This document shows, piece by piece, positions 1 through 9,038 of a stretch of 64,000 nucleotides of DNA. The notes beneath the pieces are model-generated. The model saw nothing but the letters and a program-made list of their open reading frames with translations, did not search any database and was not told where the DNA came from. Every line of letters begins with the position of its first letter. Positions within the stretch are counted from its first letter, which is position 1. The translations under genes were made by a program, and so were the position numbers. The stretch is from Bacteroidota bacterium (lineage in GTDB: Bacteria > Bacteroidota > Bacteroidia > Bacteroidales > FEN-979): NCBI GenBank assembly GCA_026391795.1, contig JAPLDI010000050.1, forward strand, positions 1-64,000, written 5' to 3'.

Positions 1-257
1 GTTTTTCAAGCCGGCGAAAGTAGAAAGTAAACCAATACTAAATTTATAATAAACTGAAAATCAACTCAGAATAAACCCAATTTAGAGTTGGACTAAACGA
101 GACTAACCTTATAGAAAATTAATTTTCAGATAGATGTAGCGGGGGAAAAAAATTCAATTACTTTTACGGTAGAAAAGCAAATTTATTTTCCTGGAACGGA
201 AAATATTTTCTTTAAGAAAATACAGCTAATCGAAGGATTTTCAGTTACTTGGGAAAA

Positions 258-490
258 GGTTATTCTTGAATGTAAAGAATAACAAAAGGTTACGGAATAA
301 AAATAATACGTGCTCCGGAATACCCTCCTAAAAAATTGTAACTAACATGTAGCTTTTTACGATATAACCTGCTAAAAAGCTGATTTTAATTCCTCTACAA
401 ACACTTCAGGTAATTATTTGTAATTGATTAAATATCAACATACTATTAATTATAAGACAAATATAAATATGCAAAACTTTGATATTATGT
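258..490. repeat. Copy A of an imperfect ~200-bp non-coding direct repeat
   Basis: Shares GGTTATTCTTGAA (258), TTGTAACT (336), ATATAACCTG (362) and CATACTATTAATTATA (439) with copy B, all at a constant offset of 2663 bp. Confidence 0.8.
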
Positions 491-634
491 GTTTTAACTT
501 TTGGAAAAGCAAGTATCCTCCGGCTCATATCCTCAATAATGTAATCTCAATCTCAATCAATAATCAACTTTTTATACTCCGCTCACAGAAAAAATACTAA
601 TATTTATTTCTTCAGGGATTGTTTCTGTAAGAGG

Positions 635-2032
635 TTACTGCTTCACGAATTTTTCGACATATACTTTGAACTTGGTTGTCAGCCGTATAAAATAAACACC
701 GCCTCTCAGATTGCTAATGTCTATTTGAGTTTTGGGTTTTATGAGACTGTACATCAGAACCACTTCCCCGTCCAGATTGATCATTGATAACTGGCCCGGA
801 GTCTGACCTTCCGGGATTTCAATTGTTATTTTATCATTGGCAGGATTAGGATAAACCGATAAATTCGATTCTATTAGCTTATTTATACCGACTGTTACAG
901 AATCATATTTCAATACTGATATTCTCGAATTATTAACGGTATTATTATAAGCCACAAATGGTTGACCGGATTGGCTGATTGCAAGACTCGTCCAGTAAAT
1001 TTCATCTTGTGAAATACTTGGATTTCCTTCATAAACCCAATTAGCCCCATCAAATTTCATCACCGAAGCTGTTTTGAAAAGTGAATAGTCCATAAAAGCC
1101 ACATAAGGTGTACCATTGGGATCGATGGCAAGACTTATCGGCCCGGCCGGGCCACCGGAAAAACCCTTATTACCTACTAATTCCCAGCTAGTTCCGTTAA
1201 AAGTCATTACGGTAGCTTTGCCCGTATTTGTTGAATCCCCAAATGAAACATAAGGCTGATGGTTCGACGGACTGAAGACAAGCCTTGTCCAATATGAACC
1301 ATTAGGCGAGAAACATGGATTTCCTACATAAACCCAATCGGTGCCATTGAATTTCATTACAGTTGCTTTCATGGAGCCGGAAGAACAATTCGAAGAAAAA
1401 GCCACATACGGCAGACTGTCAGAAGGGCTGAATGCAAGACTCGTCCAGTCTGCCCCATTGTTGGAGAACCCCGGATTTCCTACATTTACCCAGTCTGTGC
1501 CGTTATATTTCATTACTCTTGCATTGTAGCCCCATCCCCCATCTTCAAATGCCACAAAGGGCATATTGTCAACCGGACTGAATGCAATACTTTGAGCCAC
1601 AGTCTGACCCGCTGCCGAGAAAAACTGATTCCCGACATATACCCAGTTACTGCCATCAAATTTCATGACCGAAGTGCGCAAGCCACTATTAGCCCAGTCC
1701 ATGTATGCCACATAGGGCTCGCCATTCAACGGATCTATAGCTAGACTAAGGCAATCAGCAGCATCCGGGGTGAATTTTGGCAACCCGACATTGACCCAGT
1801 TCAATCCGTCAAACTTCATTACCGTTGCCTGAGCAGTCGACCCATCCTCAAAAGCTACAAATGGTTCCCCGGATGGACTGAAAACAAGATTGGGGGCTCC
1901 AAAACAGGGCGAGAATTGGGTATTTCCGACATGTTTCCAGGCATAATCCATCGGAGAATATTTTTCCCAGGGCTGTTGGGCAAATCCAATAATGGGAAAC
2001 ATCAACATGCAAATGCAAATATGTTTTTTCAT
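635..2032 (-). CDS. T9SS-sorted secreted repeat (beta-propeller-like) protein
   Basis: Signal peptide; ~6-7 repeats of VMKFDGxNWVxVGxxxFS; C-terminal 'VYPNPANDKITIEI...GVYFIRL...EKFVKQ' sorting domain. Confidence 0.88.
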   Translation of the reverse strand: MKKHICICMLMFPIIGFAQQPWEKYSPMDYAWKHVGNTQFSPCFGAPNLVFSPSGEPFVAFEDGSTAQATVMKFDGLNWVNVGLPKFTPDAADCLSLAIDPLNGEPYVAYMDWANSGLRTSVMKFDGSNWVYVGNQFFSAAGQTVAQSIAFSPVDNMPFVAFEDGGWGYNARVMKYNGTDWVNVGNPGFSNNGADWTSLAFSPSDSLPYVAFSSNCSSGSMKATVMKFNGTDWVYVGNPCFSPNGSYWTRLVFSPSNHQPYVSFGDSTNTGKATVMTFNGTSWELVGNKGFSGGPAGPISLAIDPNGTPYVAFMDYSLFKTASVMKFDGANWVYEGNPSISQDEIYWTSLAISQSGQPFVAYNNTVNNSRISVLKYDSVTVGINKLIESNLSVYPNPANDKITIEIPEGQTPGQLSMINLDGEVVLMYSLIKPKTQIDISNLRGGVYFIRLTTKFKVYVEKFVKQ

Positions 2033-2109
2033 TTATATCGCATTGAATATTTTTGAAAATCCGCTTTTGGTATGTATGATTCCGAAAAATGTTTAATTAC
2101 TTTTCCCAG

Positions 2110-2412
2110 TTATAACTTGATTGACAACTCAAGATGCCCGCCTAGTCCATCTTTGATAATTCGCTGCAAAGTCGAAAACCGGATATCTTTTAAATCCTTT
2201 TCAAGTTTTGAAATATAGGATTTATTTGTGCCGGCAAGCACGGCAACTTCTTCCTGGGTCATCCCCTTTTCTTGTCTGGCTTGTTGAATTAACACCCCAA
2301 GTTTGAAAGCTTCGTACCCGGATTCGAATTTCTCTCTCTTTTTCGTTCCAGTGACACCATACTCTTTGTCAACGAAATCGCTGAGACTAGTGAGATTTTT
2401 GCTTTTCTTCAT
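2110..2412 (-). CDS. XRE-family helix-turn-helix antitoxin (HigA-like)
   Basis: HTH 'IQQARQEKGMTQEEVAVLAGTNKSYISKLEKD'; overlaps the upstream toxin ORF. Confidence 0.88.
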   Translation of the reverse strand: MKKSKNLTSLSDFVDKEYGVTGTKKREKFESGYEAFKLGVLIQQARQEKGMTQEEVAVLAGTNKSYISKLEKDLKDIRFSTLQRIIKDGLGGHLELSIKL

Positions 2413-2737
2413 AATATTCCTTTCTTATTTTTTCTGCCAATTCTAATTGTCCATGTGGTATCTTTTGCGATTTTTTCTGAAATCCATGCCCGATAATGAT
2501 CAGGCTGTTCTTATCGAAGAAAGCAAAGATCCGGAAGATATCACTTCCTACCTGTACCCGGATTTCGTAGATCCCTTCACTCCCTTCCAGATGCTTGAAA
2601 TAGATTTCCGGAATCCTGTCGACTTCCTCGATCACCTTTAATGTCCAGACAATCTTTTTCTTGACTTTAGGCTTTTGCCTTACATAGAAATCATAGAAGT
2701 AATTCTTAAAAAAATAGAGTTCACGCTTTTTTTCCAC
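2387..2737 (-). CDS. RelE/HigB-type toxin (phage Gp49-like)
   Basis: 'EIYFKHLEGSEGIYEIRVQVGSDIFRIFAFFDKNSLIIIGHGFQKKSQKIP' typical of HigB/Gp49; toxin-first order; 26-bp overlap with the XRE gene. Confidence 0.88.
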   Translation of the reverse strand: MEKKRELYFFKNYFYDFYVRQKPKVKKKIVWTLKVIEEVDRIPEIYFKHLEGSEGIYEIRVQVGSDIFRIFAFFDKNSLIIIGHGFQKKSQKIPHGQLELAEKIRKEYYEEKQKSH

Positions 2738-2920
2738 ATTGCAAAGATATAAAAAGTAGTCCGATTGGACAACTGTATTTAAATTATTTTTATTAACGAT
2801 TCACATTCATGGTTGCCAGACCCCATTATTTTCAGTATTTTTATCTGTAAATGTGTGGTTCAGTTAATTTTTATTGGCTAATTTAAAGATTTGTAATAGT
2901 TTGTGAATAGGTTATTCTCT

Positions 2921-3153
2921 GGTTATTCTTGAAATGAATGATAAACAAGAGGTTACTGCCCGGAAAGTCAATTGCCCTCGGTCCGCCCTACTAAAAATTT
3001 GTAACTTATATGCAGTTAAAGAGAATATAACCTGTTAACATTCTGAGAATAATTTTGGTAGGAAGGTAAGTAAGAATTATCTGTAACAACTTAATTATCT
3101 GCATACTATTAATTATAGGACATAAGCATTTTGTCAAAAATATGATTATCAAT
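2921..3153. repeat. Copy B of the ~200-bp non-coding direct repeat
   Basis: Same words as copy A at 2921, 2999, 3025 and 3102, with no net gap. Confidence 0.8.
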
Positions 3154-3217
3154 TAATTGTAGCCTAGAAATGCAAGACTATTCCGGACAATCTCCTCAAA
3201 TCTCTGAGGATAAATGA

Positions 3218-5362
3218 TCATTTTTTAATAAACTTCTCTACCACCCTTATCTTTTGATCATCAGTGATCATTACACAGTAAACACCAGGTACAAAATGAC
3301 TGATATTGATAGTTGTTATCTTTTTACTCGTAATAGAACTTGTAAATATTTTTCTTCCATCAGAATTGAAGATTACTATTTCTCCCGTTATTGGTCTTTG
3401 ACATTCAAGTGTCACCATGTCTGATGCAGGATTTGGAAACAATTTAATTGAATTGCTGGCCGGTTTATTTGTAATACCGACACAGCCATTTGCAGTAGTC
3501 AGAATTGTTCCATATTCTCCGCAGGTGACTCCGGCATTATCAGGAGTAATACATGCAGCATGCAGTGCACGGTTATTACTAATGGATTGATCAGTCCATG
3601 TCGCCCCTCCGTCAGTGGTCAGTTTTATGATTCCTGTAGCCGGATAGTACAGTAAACTGTCCAACATACCCACTGCATATCCCGTTAAAGCATCTCTAAA
3701 ACAGATGGAATAGAATTCATCATTCCCGCCAAAGGAAAATTCACTCCATGTAGCACCGCCATCCAGTGTTTTAAATATTTCCGAACCGGCAACATATCCG
3801 ATATTCTGATCTACAAAGTCGATTGAATAATAGAAATCAAAGGCGGAACTGGTTTTTATCGTAACCCAGGACGCTCCCCCATTGGTTGTCTTAATGATCG
3901 CTCCCCGTGCAACTGTAAATATTGTTGACGCATTGACTATACTTACACCGAGAAGGTTCTGAAGGGTCCCGGAAACCTGTGTGGTCCAGGAATTTCCTCC
4001 ATTTGTGGTTATTAAAATTGTTCCTGAATCCCCTACAGCAAACCCCAGATTTTCATCATAAAAATCAATGGAATTGAGCCGCTGGTTTGTCCCCGAGATC
4101 TGTATAACCCATGAAATCCCTCCATTAGTGGTTTTTAGTATCCTTCCCGATTGTCCTGCAATATATCCTGTACCAGATGATGGAAAATCAACCGCAGTAA
4201 GGTTAATTGTATCTCCTGTATTTATTATAGTCCAGGAATTTCCACCATCCATAGTCCTGACGATATCTCCTGAATCTCCAACTGCAACTCCAATATTGGA
4301 AAGTGGAAAGCAAATACCATTAAGGTTATGAAGTGTTCCGCTAAGCATGTTTGTAAAAGTATTCCCCCCATTTGATGTTTTAAACATTCTGCTCTCATAT
4401 TTTGTCCATTTCTTTTGTCCGACAAATATGAAATTATCAATATCCCTGCCCCATACAGAATAAAAATTCCCATCAGAGAGCACAGTTTTGATTGTCCAGG
4501 TAACCCCGCCATTGGTTGTTTTCAATACAATTCCACTGTCGCCGGAAGCGAATCCCGTAAGTGCATTTACAAAAAATACTGAATGCAGTCTTTCTGTTGT
4601 TCCTGAAACCAGCAACTGCCATGTAATACCACCATCCGTCGTTTTCAAAATTGTTCCGTGTTCTCCTACTACAAAACCGGTACTGTGATCAACAAATGAA
4701 ATTCCTTTAGTATACAGAATTGTGGAGGATGACCAGCAGGTATCCCATGTTAATCCGCCATCCGTTGTTCGCTTAATGATGCCATATACACTTGTGTAAA
4801 TCCCCTGGCCCGTGTAAATCCCGGTATCGGATGTCAGGAAGCATATTTTCTGAGGACACCCCGAGTCTGAAAGTTTATTCCATGTATTTCCACCGTCAGT
4901 TGTCTTATGTATTTCCTGCCATGAATTGCCCCACCACCCTGTGACCCATTTGCATGCATACCCTATGTCTGCCACAGGAAAACTAACGGAGTAAAAGTAA
5001 TCATATCCTTCTTGTATATTTATCCATGTATTGCCTCCATCAGTGGTTTTTAAAATGGTTCCACCAGCACCAACGACATATCCTGTATTCGCATCGGGAA
5101 AGGAAACATCATAGAGATCATTTAATGTACCAGAATTAAGAATATTCCATGTATCTCCCCCATCCGTGGTTTTCATAATTATTCCACCAGTACCGACGAT
5201 GTACCCGGTTGATGGATCAGTAAAATATATCCCCTCCATGACGTTTCCGCATGGTTTTGGATTTGACCATTCCCAGGTTTGGGCGGAAATGGAAAAGAAT
5301 AAAAAATTTAGAAACAGAAAAATGTAAATTTTTTTCATATTATTCTTTTTGTCAAAAGTCAA
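3218..5362 (-). CDS. Ycf48-like/BNR-repeat T9SS-sorted secreted protein
   Basis: Many 'TTDGGxTWxxxxSGTxxxLxxVxFxxxxxGYxVGxxGxILKTT' repeats; C-terminal 'LFPNPASDMVTLEC...VEKFIKK' sorting domain. Confidence 0.9.
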   Translation of the reverse strand: MTFDKKNNMKKIYIFLFLNFLFFSISAQTWEWSNPKPCGNVMEGIYFTDPSTGYIVGTGGIIMKTTDGGDTWNILNSGTLNDLYDVSFPDANTGYVVGAGGTILKTTDGGNTWINIQEGYDYFYSVSFPVADIGYACKWVTGWWGNSWQEIHKTTDGGNTWNKLSDSGCPQKICFLTSDTGIYTGQGIYTSVYGIIKRTTDGGLTWDTCWSSSTILYTKGISFVDHSTGFVVGEHGTILKTTDGGITWQLLVSGTTERLHSVFFVNALTGFASGDSGIVLKTTNGGVTWTIKTVLSDGNFYSVWGRDIDNFIFVGQKKWTKYESRMFKTSNGGNTFTNMLSGTLHNLNGICFPLSNIGVAVGDSGDIVRTMDGGNSWTIINTGDTINLTAVDFPSSGTGYIAGQSGRILKTTNGGISWVIQISGTNQRLNSIDFYDENLGFAVGDSGTILITTNGGNSWTTQVSGTLQNLLGVSIVNASTIFTVARGAIIKTTNGGASWVTIKTSSAFDFYYSIDFVDQNIGYVAGSEIFKTLDGGATWSEFSFGGNDEFYSICFRDALTGYAVGMLDSLLYYPATGIIKLTTDGGATWTDQSISNNRALHAACITPDNAGVTCGEYGTILTTANGCVGITNKPASNSIKLFPNPASDMVTLECQRPITGEIVIFNSDGRKIFTSSITSKKITTINISHFVPGVYCVMITDDQKIRVVEKFIKK

Positions 5363-5615
5363 ACAAATCTATAATAAAATTTTCAAACCAAACTATTTAT
5401 GTCCGATGACGAGATATTGGGAGAAATTACCTTTTTCCGGTGAAGGTTGAAACAGGTTAATATTAGACTAACTAACAGATAAGAAGAAAGATATGGTGAC
5501 TGAGCCGCCAGGCGAAGTCCCATATCAGGTTTTATAATAAAGCAAATTTTAATGCCGGGTAACGTTGAGTTCAACTATTGAAGACTCCACCGGTAAATTC
5601 AGAAAAGACGAATCC

Positions 5616-5746
5616 TTCTTCCAGTGTTCTTCCAATGTTCTTCCAATATTGATCCAATGGTCTCCAATTAAAAGCTGAAAATATCGGACCTGATTGGATG
5701 ACATTGGAAGAACATTGGATCAACATTGGATCAATAATGGAAGAAA
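5616..5746. repeat. Inverted array of 11-bp units (TTCTTCCAATG-type left, ATTGGAAGAAC-type right)
   Basis: Left units 5616-5670 (5 x 11 bp), right units 5693-5746 (one 10-bp and four 11-bp units) in reverse-complement orientation. Confidence 0.9.
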
Positions 5747-5756
5747 GAGATAATGA

Positions 5757-6230
5757 TTACCTCCAGATTGACTGGTGAAGGATGTCGCTGACACTGTTCG
5801 TGGAAATGAAGACGATTAATCTTGCCAGATGATAAATGCCAAGCGTGATCCCAAGGAAATAGGCGATCTTTTTACTATAAAAAATATTCCGGAAATATTC
5901 TTTCTTTGTGATCAGTTCGACCGATAAAACTACGATTACTGCAACACAGAATAAAAAAGTAAAGGGTCCGAACAGATGGTAATAGAAACTTTTAAGGATA
6001 TCCCCTTCGTAAAGATAGATGAGTGATTTGGTAATTCCGCAACCGGGACAGGGAAAACCTGTGATCATTTTGAAGGGACAGAGGGACTGATCTGTTTCGA
6101 TATGATCCCTGAAGTTCTGAAGCATTAAAAAATATGGAATTGCCAGCGTCACGAGAGCGCCGGCAATTCCATATATCTTACGTCTTATCCTTGTATTATT
6201 GGTATAGTTTGTTGATGTCACCCTGAACAA
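5757..6230 (-). CDS. DUF2752 domain membrane protein
   Basis: 'CPFKMITGFPCPGCGITKSLIYLYEGD' is the DUF2752 signature; start codon uncertain (TTG at 6230 overlaps the upstream gene). Confidence 0.85.
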   Translation of the reverse strand: MFRVTSTNYTNNTRIRRKIYGIAGALVTLAIPYFLMLQNFRDHIETDQSLCPFKMITGFPCPGCGITKSLIYLYEGDILKSFYYHLFGPFTFLFCVAVIVVLSVELITKKEYFRNIFYSKKIAYFLGITLGIYHLARLIVFISTNSVSDILHQSIWR

Positions 6231-6546
6231 TCATTGCAGCAACCATAGGAAAGAAAAATCCGAGAATCATGAGAAGAACAGATTGATCCTTTCCGGCATT
6301 TCCGGTAATCTCATACACCTTCGGCAATCCCTCTTTCCCTGCCAGGTAATAGAAGTACAGGTTAACTGGCATGCAGCACCCTGAGAAAATTGCAATGGGC
6401 TGCGAGATGATTTCTTTTTCAGCAACAGCGTTCAGTACTTCTGCCACTTTGATATTCCAGTAGATTAAATACAAACCGCAGGTTACAAAGCCGAGAAGTA
6501 ATACTACAATTGGCTCATTTTTAAATTGTGGAATTGGTTGTGTCAT
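6196..6546 (-). CDS. DUF4234-like small membrane protein
   Basis: 'PIVVLLLGFVTCGLYLIYWNIKVAEVLN'; start reassigned to ATG at 6546 (MTQPIPQF). Confidence 0.7.
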   Translation of the reverse strand: MTQPIPQFKNEPIVVLLLGFVTCGLYLIYWNIKVAEVLNAVAEKEIISQPIAIFSGCCMPVNLYFYYLAGKEGLPKVYEITGNAGKDQSVLLMILGFFFPMVAAMIVQGDINKLYQ

Positions 6547-6773
6547 CTGTTTTTGTTTTTGAGTTTCCCTACTCCTATGGATTTTCGGTATATCCCCGTT
6601 TTTTAAATGGTTTCTGGTCTCCATTATTAGTTGGCAATTTAGTAAATATTTTTAAGTGGAGAGAAGTGTTTGAAAAAAATAGTGAGAAATTTAATTAAAA
6701 TCAAATATATACTTTTTATTTCATTTATTGGTTTTATTTAGAGAACAGTTCCCTATCAAACAAACTTTGGGTT

Positions 6774-7580
6774 ATGGTCACAATCTCAGAAAATACAATG
6801 CTCTCGCAGGAAGATCTGATCAGTTTACAGACTGCAAAATCAATCCTTGAGAACCCGGGTCTGACGGCAAGGATCACCGATCTGATCGGAAGACCCATTG
6901 AGGAAGGATTTAAACTCCTGCCAAAAAATATTAATGACAAGATTGGTAGCATTACCCAGGCATCTTTGTTGAAAGGACTTGAATTTGCGGTACTCACAAT
7001 GGGTGAAACCGAGAGAAAGAGTTCGAAGGACTGGCTGCATAAATTATTGATAACCGGATCGGGTGTGGCGGGTGGTATGGCAGGATTTGCAGCACTTTCC
7101 ATCGAGTTACCCGTTTCAACATGCATCATCCTGAGGTCCATCGCAGATATTGCCCGAAGTGAAGGCCATGACATCCGGCAACTGGAAGTGAAATTATCCT
7201 GCCTTGAGGTTTTTGCCCTGGGTGGCGCTGATCGGAAGCACGAAACTGTCAGCAGTGGTTATTGGGCGGTTCGCAGCATGCTCGCAAAATCTGTTTCTGA
7301 GGCGGCTGCATTCATTGCCGAAAGAGGCCTGGCTGAAAAAGGGGCTCCTCCCCTGCTGCGGCTGATTGCAGCCATCGCTTCCCGCTTCAGTGTTGTGATC
7401 ACGGAAGAAGTTGCAGCCAAAGCCATTCCCATCGTGGGTGCAATTACAGGAGGAACCATCAATGTTTTATTCATTAACCACTTTCAGGAGATGGCACGTG
7501 GCCATTTCATTGTGAAGAGGCTGGAGAAAAAATACGGGACCGGGCTGATTGAGAATGTGTACCAGGATACGACAATTTAA
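6774..7580 (+). CDS. EcsC family protein
   Basis: 'HKLLITGSGVAGGMAGFAALSIELPVSTCIILRSIADIARSEGHD...CLEVFALGG' matches the EcsC family pattern. Confidence 0.85.
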   Translation: MVTISENTMLSQEDLISLQTAKSILENPGLTARITDLIGRPIEEGFKLLPKNINDKIGSITQASLLKGLEFAVLTMGETERKSSKDWLHKLLITGSGVAGGMAGFAALSIELPVSTCIILRSIADIARSEGHDIRQLEVKLSCLEVFALGGADRKHETVSSGYWAVRSMLAKSVSEAAAFIAERGLAEKGAPPLLRLIAAIASRFSVVITEEVAAKAIPIVGAITGGTINVLFINHFQEMARGHFIVKRLEKKYGTGLIENVYQDTTI

Positions 7581-7599
7581 CTGCTCCCGCAAAGAGTAA

Positions 7600-9027
7600 T
7601 TATTGATTTCGCAGGCGAAGAGATAACCATGCTCCTTTAAGAATTCCTTTAAACCACTTCCAGTATTCCTTCCTTTGGAGTAACACCTGCCAAACCGCAA
7701 TGCTTCCGAGTACCGTAAACTGCTTAATGAATCTGAAGATGCCTCCCTCACCATAAAACGCAGTGGTTAGCGCCTGCAAGATGCTTTTACGGATAAAATA
7801 GACGGTGACTGCCTTATTGGTCGGGACCATTCCTGCAAGAATTCCGCCGCAAATGGTCGTATATCTTTCATCTCTTTTTGCCTGGGCAATAAAAATTTTC
7901 AAAACCTTCATCCACAGTGGATTCAAATTCCTGTTGCGGATGACCTGAAGGACAAGATTGGATAAACTCATGTCAAACCCGATCTCCCTTCGCACTTTTT
8001 GATCAAAGATCTTTAAAGCACTACCGCTCAGGTCATTTGCTGCAAAACAGGAGATAATACTCTCCGCAGCCCACCTTCCGCTTTGCAATGCATATTGAAT
8101 GCCTTCACCATTGATCGAGTTGATCAGCCCTGCAGCATCCCCGGTAAGAAGAAGCCTGTCTTTTACAATCGTCGCATCAGGATTATAGATGGATAATGGC
8201 CATCCTTCTACTTTCCCAACCATCGTTCCGGTTCCGATATTTGCTTTCAGGGAAGGATCATTTTCAAGGATATCGTTCAGCAACTCTTTCAGGTTCGTCT
8301 CCGTTTTTGGAAAATTCTCCAGGCTCATTCCAACACCCACATTGGCCGTAGTCGGCCCCATCGGGAAAAACCAGTAATAACCTGGAAAGCTTTTGCTGGT
8401 GAAGAACAATTCTGCCTGGTTCGGAACCAGATTTACATTCTCAAAATAGGCACGAACTGCAACGATTCTGTGTTGAGGATCAGGTCTTTTACCATTCATT
8501 ATTCGTGCAACTGTACTGTTGCTGCCATCCGCGCCGACAAGAAGTTTTACTTTAAAATTTTGTTCCTTATCTTCCTGTTTACAATCAATTGCTACATGAT
8601 TGTCATAAACGGTATAATGCTCCAGTTTACATCGTGTAATAACGTTAACTCCTTGCTTTCTGGCTGCTTCAAGTACCAGGTTGTCAAGCAGTACTCTCGG
8701 GAATACCCGGCCAAAATTCACCATCCCATCCAGGTTTGGGATGTCACCGGTTATCAGCTTTTGCCCGTCAATATATACTGCGGCGCAGGTTATTACATTG
8801 GCTTGCTGGAAATCGGTCAGATCTCCAATGCCGATATTCAATAACTCATTGATGCCTGTCGGGCTGACAAATCCACCACAAATTTTTTCTCTGGGAAAAT
8901 CTTCTGAGTCTATCAGGATTACCTTGTTTCCTGCTTTGGCCAGGTAATAAGCGCAGATGGATCCGGAGGGTCCGGCCCCGGCGATTAATACATCTGCATC
9001 ATACTGTATTTGGGAATTCGTCTCCAG
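7600..9027 (-). CDS. Geranylgeranyl reductase-family FAD-dependent oxidoreductase
   Basis: Supplied ORF (7600-8841) lacks the N-terminus; reading on in the same frame gives 'YDADVLIAGAGPSGSICAYYLAKAGNKVILIDSEDFPREKICGGFVSPTGINELLNIGIGDL'. 'LLTGDAAGLINSINGEGIQYALQSGR' is also typical. Start is uncertain: no in-frame ATG/GTG/TTG upstream; CTG at 9027 is one option. Confidence 0.85.
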   Translation of the reverse strand: METNSQIQYDADVLIAGAGPSGSICAYYLAKAGNKVILIDSEDFPREKICGGFVSPTGINELLNIGIGDLTDFQQANVITCAAVYIDGQKLITGDIPNLDGMVNFGRVFPRVLLDNLVLEAARKQGVNVITRCKLEHYTVYDNHVAIDCKQEDKEQNFKVKLLVGADGSNSTVARIMNGKRPDPQHRIVAVRAYFENVNLVPNQAELFFTSKSFPGYYWFFPMGPTTANVGVGMSLENFPKTETNLKELLNDILENDPSLKANIGTGTMVGKVEGWPLSIYNPDATIVKDRLLLTGDAAGLINSINGEGIQYALQSGRWAAESIISCFAANDLSGSALKIFDQKVRREIGFDMSLSNLVLQVIRNRNLNPLWMKVLKIFIAQAKRDERYTTICGGILAGMVPTNKAVTVYFIRKSILQALTTAFYGEGGIFRFIKQFTVLGSIAVWQVLLQRKEYWKWFKGILKGAWLSLRLRNQ

Positions 9028-9038
9028 CTGTTCCTGAT

